From Mediterranea sp. (in: CFB group bacteria) (GTDB lineage: Bacteria > Bacteroidota > Bacteroidia > Bacteroidales > Bacteroidaceae): 64,000 nucleotides of DNA. A program made the translations under genes and the position numbers. The stretch is taken from NCBI GenBank assembly GCA_031261785.1, contig JAISIZ010000019.1, forward strand, positions 36,860 to 100,859, in the 5' to 3' direction. Below the pieces are notes generated by a model. It worked only from the letters and a program-made list of their open reading frames with translations, was not told the origin of the DNA and did no database searches. Below are positions 35,694 to 43,805 of this stretch, in pieces (positions within the stretch are counted from its first letter, which is position 1; each line of letters begins with the position of its first letter).

Positions 35694-36164
35694 ATGACCA
35701 AGGAGCAACTCATGCGGAAAGCCATTGAGCTTTCCAACGAAAACATAGCGAACGGAGGCGGACCTTTCGGTGCCGTCATCGCCACCAAGGAGGGTGAGAT
35801 CGTGGCCACGGGCGCGAACCGCGTCACTGCCTCCTGCGACCCTACCGCCCACGCCGAGGTAAGCGCCATACGCGTGGCGGCAGCCAAGCTGGGCACCTTC
35901 GACCTCAGCGGATACGAAATCTACACCTCGTGCGAACCCTGTCCCATGTGCCTGGGCGCCATCTACTGGGCGCGCCTCGACAAGGTGTACTACGCCAACA
36001 CCAAGACCGACGCCAAGGAGATAGGCTTCGACGACTCCTTCATCTACGACGAGCTGGAACTGAAGCCGGCCGACCGGCATCTCCCCTCCGAGACGATGCT
36101 ACGCGACGAGGCCATAGCCACCTTCCGTACCTGGGCCGCCATGACCGACAAGGTGGAATATTAA
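35694..36164 (+). CDS. Guanine deaminase (cytidine deaminase-like fold)
   Basis: This 156-aa enzyme has the zinc site of the CDA/TadA fold: THAEVSAIRVA-like segment TAHAEVSAIR (HAE, about residues 51-53) and TSCEPCPMCLGAIYWARLDK (PCxxC, about 81-88). The features YYANTKTDAKEIGFDDSFIY and a C-terminal FRTWAAMTDKVEY match bacterial GuaD-type guanine deaminases more than tRNA adenosine deaminase TadA. It converts guanine to xanthine for purine salvage or catabolism. It is the last gene before a bidirectional hairpin. Confidence 0.88.
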   Translation: MTKEQLMRKAIELSNENIANGGGPFGAVIATKEGEIVATGANRVTASCDPTAHAEVSAIRVAAAKLGTFDLSGYEIYTSCEPCPMCLGAIYWARLDKVYYANTKTDAKEIGFDDSFIYDELELKPADRHLPSETMLRDEAIATFRTWAAMTDKVEY

Positions 36165-36168
36165 GAAA

Positions 36169-36207
36169 AACCCTTGGAAACCCCGCGTTCGCGGCGTCCC
36201 AAGGGTT
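36169..36207. terminator. Bidirectional terminator between deaminase and FadL-like genes
   Basis: Arms AACCCTTGG and CCAAGGGTT enclose a GC-rich loop. A/T runs flank both sides (GAAAAACCC on the left, ACAAAAAAAT on the right), so it can end both the rightward deaminase and the leftward FadL-like transcripts. Confidence 0.7.
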
Positions 36208-36255
36208 CCTCACACACAAAAAAATATTATTGATATTGAAAAGCTTTCGCCATTT

Positions 36256-37881
36256 TCAGAAGCGTAGCCCAAGCGTGAGCATCAGCTTATGGTTGCTGTT
36301 GGTAATCTCCGTGCCGCCGGAAAGCTCCTTGCGGTGGAAGGCGTAGAACGTCTCCTTGTACGTATTGTACCGGTAGGCCAGGTCAGCGTAGAAACTCTTC
36401 CCGCGATAGCCGAGGCCAGCGGTGTAATTGTTCGTCGCTCCCAGGTTGGCGTACTCCGTATCCGTGCGGATGGAATTGTATGGCAAATACTTGTAAGCGT
36501 CGTTCTTGAACGGAGCGGTGATGTAGTTGTATCCCAACCGCAGGGAGAACTCACGCGCCAGCCTGATCTCCGCGCCCACCCGGATGGTGTGCATGGCTTT
36601 CATCATATCCTGCATGTCGGTGGTCTCCCCCATCTCGTATCCATCGGGATCCTCTATCTTCCCCGCGCTACGGTCGGCATATTCGTACTCCGCGCCCAGC
36701 GCCACGGCCGATCCTACAGTATATCCCAAGCTGGCGTTGAACTTCCACGGCGTCACCACCTTGTACTGGAAGTCGCCATCCATGCCGTAGCCGTCGGTGT
36801 CGTAGACAGAGCTATTGCCTTTCACGTCGGAAGACAGGGCATAGTCGATAGAGGCCGAGTTGCGCTCCGTCACGCTGAAAAGCGTAGGCGTATGTACGGC
36901 CAGCCCAAACCGGAACGACGAATCTTCGAACGGGCGAACGATGATACCCAGCTTGAAGTCCACGCCACTACCGTCGGCCCAGTATCTGTTGGTTAGCGTG
37001 TAGCCTCCATAGTTCTGGCTGTCGGATCCTGTGAAATCCTCGTCGTAGGTGCTCCGGCGGTCGTAATCGATGCTGTACAGTCCCAAGGTAGCCCCTATGT
37101 AGAAGCGGTCGTAGAAGTTGAGCGCCCCGTTGATGTCGAAAGAGTGTATGCCACCGCTCTCTTTCGAGCGGTAGTTTTGTGCCACTTGGTCGCCATTCGC
37201 CATATAGGGATAGTACCTCTCGAGGATGGCATTCCCTCCCGCATCCGTTATATAATGTGGGATGAGCAATCCGTTCTGGTCGTTTGTGCCAGTCGTTCCC
37301 GCCCCGGCATTGTACGCCAGTGCCCCCAACCAAGGCACCTCGGGGTTGTGGAACACGTCGTTGGCTTGCAAAATCTTTTCCGTCGGAGGATTGAGGGTCC
37401 CATATCCGTCATAGTTCAGCATATCCGCCATCTGCAAGGTCTGCGAAGCGGCGAACGTGCCGCCTGTCAGCATACTGCGGTTGAACGAGCCGAGCCTACG
37501 GTAGTTGAATCCGAAGTTGGCGAACCGCAGGGCGGTATTGTTCCCTATCTTGGCGGAGAACACGAAGCCCGCGTTGTCGAACGAGGCATGCGTTTTGTCC
37601 TGGCTCATTCCCAGGGCCGACTTCGCCTTAGTGTTCTCTACGCCGAACGAGATCATCACGTCGTTGCTCCGATAGATGCCGATACCGGCGGGGTTGGTGC
37701 CCATGGTACTGATATCGCCTCCCAAGGCACCCATGGCGCCGCCCATTCCCACGAACCGGGCAGTCCCGTTCAGGTCGGTAGTCATCCATCGGTTGGCATC
37801 GTATATCGTGGTCTGTGCGGTGGCGAGGCTCGTGCCCATCGAGAGCAGGCAAGCCACCACAATCTTATTTGCTGTTTTCAT
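36256..37881 (-). CDS. OmpP1/FadL-family outer-membrane transport protein
   Basis: This 541-aa protein has a signal peptide (MKTANKIVVACLLSMGTSLA, cut after ATAQ) and the FadL N-terminal hatch pattern (NGTARFVGMGGAMGALGGDI, TMGTNPAGIGIYRSNDVMIS). A 14-strand barrel follows and ends KLMLTLGLRF with a C-terminal Phe. FadL-family channels let hydrophobic compounds across the outer membrane by lateral diffusion; the ligand here is unknown. It lies 67 bp downstream of the Gly/Trp/Ser-rich protein gene on the same strand, without a visible terminator between, so the two may be co-expressed. Confidence 0.85.
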   Translation of the reverse strand: MKTANKIVVACLLSMGTSLATAQTTIYDANRWMTTDLNGTARFVGMGGAMGALGGDISTMGTNPAGIGIYRSNDVMISFGVENTKAKSALGMSQDKTHASFDNAGFVFSAKIGNNTALRFANFGFNYRRLGSFNRSMLTGGTFAASQTLQMADMLNYDGYGTLNPPTEKILQANDVFHNPEVPWLGALAYNAGAGTTGTNDQNGLLIPHYITDAGGNAILERYYPYMANGDQVAQNYRSKESGGIHSFDINGALNFYDRFYIGATLGLYSIDYDRRSTYDEDFTGSDSQNYGGYTLTNRYWADGSGVDFKLGIIVRPFEDSSFRFGLAVHTPTLFSVTERNSASIDYALSSDVKGNSSVYDTDGYGMDGDFQYKVVTPWKFNASLGYTVGSAVALGAEYEYADRSAGKIEDPDGYEMGETTDMQDMMKAMHTIRVGAEIRLAREFSLRLGYNYITAPFKNDAYKYLPYNSIRTDTEYANLGATNNYTAGLGYRGKSFYADLAYRYNTYKETFYAFHRKELSGGTEITNSNHKLMLTLGLRF

Positions 37882-37948
37882 TGCTTGGAATGTTAATGGT
37901 TGTACACGCTAACTTTAATCCTTTTCCTATCCTTGCCGACGACGAGAT

Positions 37949-39466
37949 TTATCTACGTCCTCCGCCGCCACGGGAGCTTCCCCCTCCGCCACTGCCACGG
38001 GAGGATCCTCCACCGCCCGACGACGATCCACGCGAATAGCTGCCTCCACTCGAGCCGCGCGAGTAACTTCCGCTCGACGATCCGCGCGAATAGCTGCTGC
38101 TGCCGCGCGAGTAAGAGTTCTGGTTGCTGCTGCCACGCGAATACGTATTGTTCCTCGGAGCGCTGCTGCTGCCCCGCGAGTAGGTGCCGCTGCCCCGCGA
38201 GTAGGAACCTTGGCTACTGCCTCGGTTGCCGCTATTGCCGCGGGTATATCCGCTGTTGTTGCGGGTCGACGTTCCGCTGTTGTTGTCACGGTTGTACGAG
38301 CTTGAGCTGCGCGTGCTGCTCGGCCGGGTGTACGTACCCGACGTACGGCTGCGGGTGTACGAGCTTCCCGAGCGGGTGTACGAGCTACTTCCATTGGCTC
38401 CGCGCGCATACTGGCTGCGGTTGTTCCCGTCCTGGCGGGTTCCCACTACCCTACCCTGTGTGCGTGTGCCGCCACGGGTATAGTTACCCTGCGTGCGCGA
38501 GCCACCATTTCCTCGGGTATTGGTTCCTACACCACGGTTGTAGGTGCCTTGTTGGCGGGTGTAGCCCGTCCCGGCCCGGCCACGTGTAGAGTTATATCTC
38601 GCACGTGAGTTTCCGGAGTAATAGGCCCGGTTGTTGGCGTTCATCAGCCTCCGTCCGCCATATCCCCAGTTCCCGCCGTGGTGACCACCCCAGCCGTAGT
38701 GACCACCCCAGCCGCCGTAGTAGTTACCCCAGCCGTAGTGACCGCCCCAGCCGTAGTGACCGCCCCAGCCGCCGTAGTAGTTACCCCAGCCACCGTAGCC
38801 TCCCCAGCCGTAGTAGGGTCTGCTCCAGCCCCACTCCCAGCCCCAGCCCCAACCGAGGGGACGATTCCAACCCCAGTAATCCAGGCCGTAGTTCCAGTTC
38901 CATCCCCAACCGGTGTATCGCCAGTCCCACCACAGCCTGTTGCTGAACGTAGGGAAGGCGTATGCGTAAAGCCCATCGGTGTACACGTTCCAGTCCCACG
39001 AGTTGAGTCCGCCATACACCACGTCCCAATAGATGGGGCTGCTGATGCTGATGGCGAAGCGCGGGTTGCGGAAGCGTATGATGCGCATGGCATAGTCATA
39101 GTCGGCTTGCGAGCCTTGAAATTCGCCGCCGATCCATTCTCCTTCGGGATCCGATTGCGCCTTAGGCTTGATATATAAGGTATCGCCTACCGTCTCGAAA
39201 TCGTTATCACGCGCATCGTAACGGCGGTTGTACTCGTCGATGTCGCGGGAGTTTCCTTTCCGGTCCTTCACCACCACCGTCGTTCCGGGGGCGGTAAAGA
39301 TCGTCGTCGTGGCCGGTTGCCTGTTCGTCACCTTCGCGGGTGCGGGTTCGGTCGTCGCCTGCTTGTCTTTGGAGGGCACGAAGTAAAGGTCGTCGTCCGC
39401 ATTCTGGGCCACCACGCTCAGCGGTAGGCTCAGGGCTGCCAACAAGAAATAAACCATCTTTTTCAT
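37949..39466 (-). CDS. Exported low-complexity protein: Gly/Trp/Tyr-rich then Ser/Arg/Gly-rich repeats
   Basis: This 505-aa protein has a signal peptide (MKKMVYFLLAALSLPLSVVA, cut near AQN). A conserved-looking N-terminal part includes VGDTLYIKPKAQSDPEGEWI and NPRFAISISSPIYWDVVYGG. A Gly/Trp/Tyr tract follows (about 195-290; WGWNWNYGLDYWGWN, GGWGGHYGWGGHYGW), and then a long tail of Ser/Arg/Gly/Tyr repeats (SYSRGSS, YTRSGSS). The composition suggests an intrinsically disordered, adhesive or phase-separating cell-envelope protein; the tail has a high positive charge. The ORF-track start at 39655 is too far upstream, because a -7 box at 39513-39520 places the transcript start after it; MKKMVYF at 39466 precedes the signal peptide. 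Function unknown. Confidence 0.8.
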   Translation of the reverse strand: MKKMVYFLLAALSLPLSVVAQNADDDLYFVPSKDKQATTEPAPAKVTNRQPATTTIFTAPGTTVVVKDRKGNSRDIDEYNRRYDARDNDFETVGDTLYIKPKAQSDPEGEWIGGEFQGSQADYDYAMRIIRFRNPRFAISISSPIYWDVVYGGLNSWDWNVYTDGLYAYAFPTFSNRLWWDWRYTGWGWNWNYGLDYWGWNRPLGWGWGWEWGWSRPYYGWGGYGGWGNYYGGWGGHYGWGGHYGWGNYYGGWGGHYGWGGHHGGNWGYGGRRLMNANNRAYYSGNSRARYNSTRGRAGTGYTRQQGTYNRGVGTNTRGNGGSRTQGNYTRGGTRTQGRVVGTRQDGNNRSQYARGANGSSSYTRSGSSYTRSRTSGTYTRPSSTRSSSSYNRDNNSGTSTRNNSGYTRGNSGNRGSSQGSYSRGSGTYSRGSSSAPRNNTYSRGSSNQNSYSRGSSSYSRGSSSGSYSRGSSGGSYSRGSSSGGGGSSRGSGGGGSSRGGGGRR

Positions 39467-39512
39467 ATCCACAAGTTTTATATGATTGAACTTATTATTT
39501 TTATTCACGATA

Positions 39513-39520
39513 CAAAGGTA
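39513..39520 (-). promoter_or_regulatory. Bacteroidetes -7 box for the low-complexity protein
   Basis: The minus strand reads TACCTTTG, a perfect TAnnTTTG match, 46 bp upstream of the ATG at 39466. It decides the start of the gene. Confidence 0.6.
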
Positions 39521-39583
39521 AACAAGGGTTTCCCCACCCAATGGATATTTCCCCCATAAGATAATAGGGGAATCCCTATTTCT

Positions 39584-39645
39584 GCATGAAGCATGAAGAA
39601 TGAAAAATGAAGAATGAAGAATGAAGGACGAAGAATTAAGGGGTC
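39584..39645. repeat. ATGAAGA-type short tandem repeat
   Basis: Roughly seven irregular 7-bp units (ATGAAGC, ATGAAGA, ATGAAAA, ATGAAGA, ATGAAGA, ATGAAGG, ACGAAGA) lie between the low-complexity protein and tsf genes. The same style of repeat appears in intergenic DNA of other Bacteroidales as I remember. Confidence 0.6.
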
Positions 39646-39718
39646 GGGCTTTCAATCCACGGACTTTCGCACATCATCCGGATTAAGGATGAAGAATGGA
39701 GATGCTGTATACAAACAA

Positions 39719-39732
39719 GGACGGCAACGTCC
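39719..39732 (-). terminator. Intrinsic terminator of the ribosomal protein/tsf operon
   Basis: On the minus strand GGACG-TTGC-CGTCC is followed by TTGTTTGTAT, about 52 bp after the tsf stop. Confidence 0.6.
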
Positions 39733-39783
39733 CTGGTAAAAGGGTCATTGACGTCCTCCTTCTATTTGTTGGCCAAATCTATA

Positions 39784-40608
39784 TCATTCCGCACGTAGCG
39801 TGAAGCGCTTGAACGCCGTCACGGTCAGTTCTTTGTCCACCGACTTCAGGAAGTCGGCTACCGTCAGCTTGGCGTCCTGTATGTAGTCCTGTTTGAGCAG
39901 GCATACCTCCTTGTAGAACTTGCTAATGCGTCCCATGGCGATCTTCTCGATCATGTTCTCGGGCTTTCCTTCTTGGCGTGCCTTGTCGGCGGCGATCTCC
40001 TTCTCCCTTTCCAGCACGTCGGCGGGAACGTCGTTCTCGTCGATGGCCAGCGGGCTCATCGCGGCGATCTGCATCGCTACCTCATGTCCCACCTTGGGAT
40101 CGGCCTCCTTGTTCAGGGCCACCATGGTGCAGAGGAAATTCTTGCCTTGATGGTTGTACACCGAGATGTTCACGCCCTCTACGGTGGCATATCCGTCGAG
40201 TTCCATCTTCTCTCCGGTTATTCCGCTGCGGTCGGTCACGGCTTGTGCCACGGTTGTGTCGCCGAGCTTCAGTGCCTTCACCTCGTCGAGTGTCGCGCAT
40301 TTGTTGGCGATGGCGGCGTCAAGAATATCCTGCGTGAGCTTCACGAAGTCCTCGTTCTTGGCCACGAAGTCGGTCTCGCACTTCAGGGCGATCATGGCAC
40401 CGAAGCCATTCTCGGCTTTCACCAGCACGCATCCCTCGGACGCGTCACGGTCCGAGCGTTTGGCGGCGACAGCCTGTCCCTTCTCGCGGATAATCTTCAT
40501 TGCCTGGTCGAAGTCACCGTTCGCCTCAGTCAACGCGTTCTTGCAATCCATCATACCAGCTCCGGTCATCTTGCGCAGCTTGGTAATATCAGCCATTGTT
40601 ACAGCCAT
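39784..40608 (-). CDS. tsf: Translation elongation factor Ts
   Basis: This 274-aa protein exchanges GDP for GTP on EF-Tu. The N-terminal UBA-like domain reads ADITKLRKMTGAGMMDCKNA (family LRxxTGAGMMDCKKAL), followed by the TDFVAKN motif (KCETDFVAKNEDFVKLTQDI) that contacts EF-Tu. It is shorter than some EF-Ts, but this length is usual in Bacteroidetes. It is the last gene of the rplM-rpsI-rpsB-tsf cluster, starting 37 bp after rpsB, and ends before an intrinsic terminator. Confidence 0.97.
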   Translation of the reverse strand: MAVTMADITKLRKMTGAGMMDCKNALTEANGDFDQAMKIIREKGQAVAAKRSDRDASEGCVLVKAENGFGAMIALKCETDFVAKNEDFVKLTQDILDAAIANKCATLDEVKALKLGDTTVAQAVTDRSGITGEKMELDGYATVEGVNISVYNHQGKNFLCTMVALNKEADPKVGHEVAMQIAAMSPLAIDENDVPADVLEREKEIAADKARQEGKPENMIEKIAMGRISKFYKEVCLLKQDYIQDAKLTVADFLKSVDKELTVTAFKRFTLRAE

Positions 40609-40645
40609 AGTTGTATATCTCCTTGTTTAAATGGTTTTTTAGTCG

Positions 40646-41482
40646 TTACGCCTCTTCGTCCTCTTTCACGAAAGCGGCCATCTTGCCGGCGTTTATCGCC
40701 TCCTCGTCCTGCTTGTCGAGGCGTGCCTTCGAAGTACGCTTGCGCATCTTGTTGGCGCTGCTCTCTCCGGCGGCTTCCACGTCTACCTTCTCGGCCTTAC
40801 GTTCTTCAAGACCTTCTTGCATGGCTGAGCAGCAGGCGTCGAGTATCACCTCGACCGACTTCGTGGCGTCGTCGTTGGCGGGGATGACGAAATCGACATT
40901 GGTGGGGTCGGAATTGGTATCGACGATGCCGAATACGGGTATCCCGAGGCGGTTAGCCTCACGCACGGCGATATTCTCCTTCATGACGTCGATGACGAAG
41001 AGTGCCGACGGCAGTCGGGTGAGGTCGGTAATGGAACCTAAGTTCTTCTCCAGCTTGGCGCGTTGGCGCGAAATCTGCAGGATCTCCCTTTTCGAGAGGT
41101 TGGCGTAGGTGCCGTCTGTGGTGAGTTTGTCGATGGTAGCCATCTTCTTCACGGCCTTGCGGATGGTGGGGAAGTTGGTCAACATCCCTCCCGGCCACCG
41201 TTCGATGACGTAGGGCATGTTGATGGCTTGCGCCTTCTCCGCCACGACCTGCTTGGCTTGTTTTTTAGTAGCAACAAAAAGTACCTTCTTGCCCGATTTT
41301 ACAATCTGCTTCAAGGCATCCGCGGCCTCGTCTATCTTGGCCACGGTCTTGTGGAGGTCAATGATATGAATACCATTGCGTTCCATGAAAATGTAGGGAG
41401 CCATGGCAGGGTTCCACTTTCTCTTGAGGTGTCCGAAGTGGCAGCCTGCTTCCAATAACGTATCAAAATTCGTTCTTGACAT
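40646..41482 (-). CDS. rpsB: 30S ribosomal protein S2
   Basis: This 278-aa protein has S2 signatures: LLEAGCHFGHLKRKWNPAMA at the N-terminus, VLFVATKKQAKQVVAEKAQA, and RWPGGMLTNFPTIRKAVKKM. PVFGIVDTNSDPTNVDFVIP lies near the C-terminal end of the core. The C-terminal tail (KVDVEAAGESSANKMRKRTS) is longer than in E. coli and rich in charged residues. It binds late on the small subunit near S1. A stem-loop lies in the 122-bp gap upstream and may control rpsB-tsf, as S2 regulates its own operon in other bacteria. Confidence 0.97.
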   Translation of the reverse strand: MSRTNFDTLLEAGCHFGHLKRKWNPAMAPYIFMERNGIHIIDLHKTVAKIDEAADALKQIVKSGKKVLFVATKKQAKQVVAEKAQAINMPYVIERWPGGMLTNFPTIRKAVKKMATIDKLTTDGTYANLSKREILQISRQRAKLEKNLGSITDLTRLPSALFVIDVMKENIAVREANRLGIPVFGIVDTNSDPTNVDFVIPANDDATKSVEVILDACCSAMQEGLEERKAEKVDVEAAGESSANKMRKRTSKARLDKQDEEAINAGKMAAFVKEDEEA

Positions 41483-41524
41483 CTTGTTCTTTTCTTTAAA
41501 TCGTTTACATTCTTTTTTGTTTTT

Positions 41525-41569
41525 CTAAACCAACCGCCGGGTAGCCTTTCGAGTCCCGGTGGTTTAGAT
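41525..41569. promoter_or_regulatory. Stem-loop in the rpsI-rpsB gap
   Basis: Arms TCTAAACCA..CCGGG and CCCGGTGGTTTAGA pair with a small bulge around a 13-nt loop, in the leader of rpsB. It could be an autoregulatory S2-binding leader or an attenuator. There is no T-run after it on the minus strand strong enough to call a terminator. Confidence 0.45.
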
Positions 41570-41604
41570 ACTAAACATTTCGCGTTCCCGTTGTCCGGCG
41601 AGCG

Positions 41605-41991
41605 TCAACGCTTGCTGAACTGGAACCGCTTGCGGGCTTTGGGCCGTCCCGGCTTCTTGCGCTCTACGGCGCGCGGGTCGCGGGTCATGAATCCTTCGGC
41701 GCGCAGGGCCGCTTTGTCGTCGGCGTTGATCTTCACCAGCGCGCGGGCTATGGCCAGGCGCAGGGCTTGCGATTGCCCGGTGAATCCGCCACCGCTCAAG
41801 TTCACCTTGATGTCGTACTTCTCGGCAGCCTCAAGCTTGTTCAGCGGTTGCTTCACCACATATTGAAGGATTGATGATGGAAAATACTCGGCGAGGTCGC
41901 GCTTGTTGATAGTAATCTTTCCGGTACCCTCGGTCACGAAAATGCGCGCGATGGCGCTTTTACGTCTGCCTAATGCGTTAACTACTTCCAT
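41605..41991 (-). CDS. rpsI: 30S ribosomal protein S9
   Basis: This 128-aa protein carries S9 features: NALGRRKSAIARIFVTEGTG at the N-terminus, VNLSGGGFTGQSQALRLAIA in the middle and the conserved C-terminal tail MTRDPRAVERKKPGRPKARK followed by RFQFSKR. The final SKR reaches into the ribosomal P site and touches the anticodon loop of tRNA. It lies 7 bp after rplM, the usual pair. Confidence 0.97.
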   Translation of the reverse strand: MEVVNALGRRKSAIARIFVTEGTGKITINKRDLAEYFPSSILQYVVKQPLNKLEAAEKYDIKVNLSGGGFTGQSQALRLAIARALVKINADDKAALRAEGFMTRDPRAVERKKPGRPKARKRFQFSKR

Positions 41992-41998
41992 TTATACC

Positions 41999-42460
41999 TT
42001 ATTTATATGAGTTAATATCGATCGTTTTCGGCTGTTGCGCTTCGTGCTTGTGCTCTCCGCCGGGGTAGACGTACAGGTTGCGCAGCAACTTGGCGCCCAG
42101 CTTGTTCTTGGGAAGCATGCCTTTCACCACTCTTCGTAGCAGTCGGTCCTCGCCGTTGGGCTTGGTCAGGATCTGGGCCGGGGTGATTTCCCGTTGGCCA
42201 CCAGGGTAACCGGTGTACGACAGATAGACCCTGTCGGTCCATTTGTTTCCGGTCAGTTTCACTTTCGCGGCGTTGATGATGATCACGTTGTCACCACAAT
42301 CCACATGAGGCGTGAAGTTCGGTTTGTACTTCCCCCTCAACAATTTCGCGACTTTCGAACCCAGCCGTCCCAACGTCTGGTCGGTAGCGTCAACGACGAC
42401 CCACTCTTTGGTCACTGTCGCCGCGTTCGCGGAAATGGTCTTGTAACTTAAAGTATCCAC
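41999..42460 (-). CDS. rplM: 50S ribosomal protein L13
   Basis: This 153-aa protein has EWVVVDATDQTLGRLGSKVA, DNVIIINAAKVKLTGNKWTD and the central YTGYPGGQREITPAQIL of L13. The ORF track starts at 42529, but relatives in Bacteroidetes begin MDTLSYKTISAN. Here that start is a GTG at 42458-42460 (GTG GAT ACT TTA). A -7 box at 42588-42595 leaves a leader of about 120 nt, which is enough for autoregulation by L13. It is the first gene of the cluster. Confidence 0.95.
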   Translation of the reverse strand: MDTLSYKTISANAATVTKEWVVVDATDQTLGRLGSKVAKLLRGKYKPNFTPHVDCGDNVIIINAAKVKLTGNKWTDRVYLSYTGYPGGQREITPAQILTKPNGEDRLLRRVVKGMLPKNKLGAKLLRNLYVYPGGEHKHEAQQPKTIDINSYK

Positions 42461-42587
42461 TTTAAAAAATCTTTTTTTGTTGTTACTACTAAATAAATGC
42501 TTCACCGCAGCTCGGCTACCCCCGGACAAAGGGTCGCTAATTTGCTATGAATTAATCTCTTATCTTTTTAGGATAATAATCGGCTTG

Positions 42588-42595
42588 CAAAGGTA
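42588..42595 (-). promoter_or_regulatory. Bacteroidetes -7 box for the rplM-rpsI-rpsB-tsf cluster
   Basis: The minus strand reads TACCTTTG, a perfect TAnnTTTG match, about 127 bp upstream of the GTG start of rplM. Confidence 0.6.
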
Positions 42596-42799
42596 CTGTT
42601 TTTATCCGTACTGGCAATACTATTTCTTTCTTTTTTGGAGAAGAGGCGGTGATTATCAGAACGAGAAACGCATCTTCGCCATCCATTCCCGGGATAGCTA
42701 TCTTGCCCGCGAAAAGTCCAGCACGTTCGAATGGTACCTCCAAGCGCCTTGGGAAGATGTGTGACCAAAACCACGGATCTCGTGAAGGATTCGCTTTAG

Positions 42800-43564
42800 T
42801 TAGCGATTCGTAAATACCAGCTTGCCGCCCTCCGAGCGCGAGGCGTCAAGCTCGAAACCTTCCCAGCGGAAGTGGGTCAGCTCCTCAGGACGTTCCACAC
42901 GATTCTTCAGGATGAAGCGGACCATCTCTCCACGCGCCATCTTGGTGTAGACCACTACGGTGGTGAGCTTGTCGCCCTTCCAGACATGGAATTCCGGGGT
43001 GACGACGCGCACTTCGCGCTCCACGCGTCGCCAGTCGAAGAGGCTTTTCATCTCGTCGCTGGCCAGGTTGCAGAGTATGCCTCCCGCCGCCTCGACATCG
43101 GCGATAAGCGCGTCCGTGAGCTTGGTTTGCCAATAGGCGAACATCGTCTGGTCGCCCGGTTCGGGCAGCTTCACGTCGCCTTCGAGACGATAGGGGCGGA
43201 TGACGTCGAGCGGACGCAGCAGTCCGTAGCAGAACGAGGTGAGGCGCAGGTGTTCCTGCGCGTACCCAAATTCCTCCGCCGAGAAATCCTTCGGCGACAG
43301 CCGCTTGAACACGATACCCGTGTAGGCCAGCAAGGCGGGCAGCCCAGGGGTGCCGTCGGCGTGGAAACGCTGGTAACGGTGGTAGTTCTCCACGGCGATC
43401 TTGGTATTGACGCGGAGCAGGCGCTCCAGCTCGCCGACAGAAAACTGCGACATTTGCAGGGCTACCCCGGCCGCTTCGTCGGCGAAGCGCGGAGCGGTGA
43501 TGAAAGGGACTTTCGTCCGCGAGCTGTCGCTCATGGTCTTTGCGCAGGAGAGTAGGGATAGCAT
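42800..43564 (-). CDS. yaaA: Peroxide stress protein YaaA
   Basis: This 254-aa protein of the YaaA/DUF328 family opens MLSLLSCAKTMSDSSRTKVP, matching the family MLxLLSxAKT motif. It continues with ALQMSQFSVGELERLLRVN, YTGIVFKRLSPKDFSAEEFG, YGLLRPLDVIRPYRLEGD and NLASDEMKSLFDWRRVERE. YaaA limits intracellular iron and oxidative DNA damage in E. coli and binds DNA. The ORF track starts at 43693; the family motif and a -7 box at 43598-43605 fix the start at 43564. Its promoter is the second copy of the 39-bp dyad module seen at 19096. Confidence 0.93.
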   Translation of the reverse strand: MLSLLSCAKTMSDSSRTKVPFITAPRFADEAAGVALQMSQFSVGELERLLRVNTKIAVENYHRYQRFHADGTPGLPALLAYTGIVFKRLSPKDFSAEEFGYAQEHLRLTSFCYGLLRPLDVIRPYRLEGDVKLPEPGDQTMFAYWQTKLTDALIADVEAAGGILCNLASDEMKSLFDWRRVEREVRVVTPEFHVWKGDKLTTVVVYTKMARGEMVRFILKNRVERPEELTHFRWEGFELDASRSEGGKLVFTNR

Positions 43565-43596
43565 GAGTGTACCAATTATTTCGTTAAACGTCGTCG

Positions 43597-43635
43597 GCAA
43601 ATTTAGATAAAAGCCGCGAGCTTTTACGCCGGCAG
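43597..43635 (-). promoter_or_regulatory. Promoter-hairpin module, copy 2 (with -7 box at 43598-43605)
   Basis: On the minus strand this is 38/39 identical to 19096-19134, with the dyad GTAAAAGC-TCGCG-GCTTTTA(T/C) just before TAAATTTG. The box ends 33 bp before the yaaA ATG. The similarity also extends a few bases into the upstream T-rich sequence. Confidence 0.65.
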
Positions 43636-43730
43636 CATAAAGAAACTGCTTTTTCTTTAGAGGAAAGATAGGAAAGATGCGTTTCCCGACCAAATAAAAG
43701 CGTCGCTATCTCTGTCCGCGGGAAAAGAAA

Positions 43731-43773
43731 GAACCGGTCGGGCAGCCGCCATGAGGCGTCCGCTCGCCGGTTC
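43731..43773 (-). terminator. Terminator of the glycan utilisation locus
   Basis: On the minus strand, arms GAACCGG and CCGGTTC surround a GC-rich loop and are followed by TTTCTTTTCC. It lies about 33 bp after the stop of the last PUL gene. Confidence 0.6.
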
Positions 43774-43805
43774 CAAGGTTCGGGTTTTGTAACCTGTCTT
43801 TTGCC

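Noticed and set aside
42461-42529. N-terminal 23-residue extension of L13 in the ORF track
   Set aside because: Family members begin at the GTG-coded MDTLSYKTIS; the extra residues (MSGGSRAAVKHLFSSNNKKR) are leader sequence.
42477-42764. 95-aa plus-strand ORF upstream of rplM
   Set aside because: It runs antisense through the rplM leader and promoter and has no recognisable feature.
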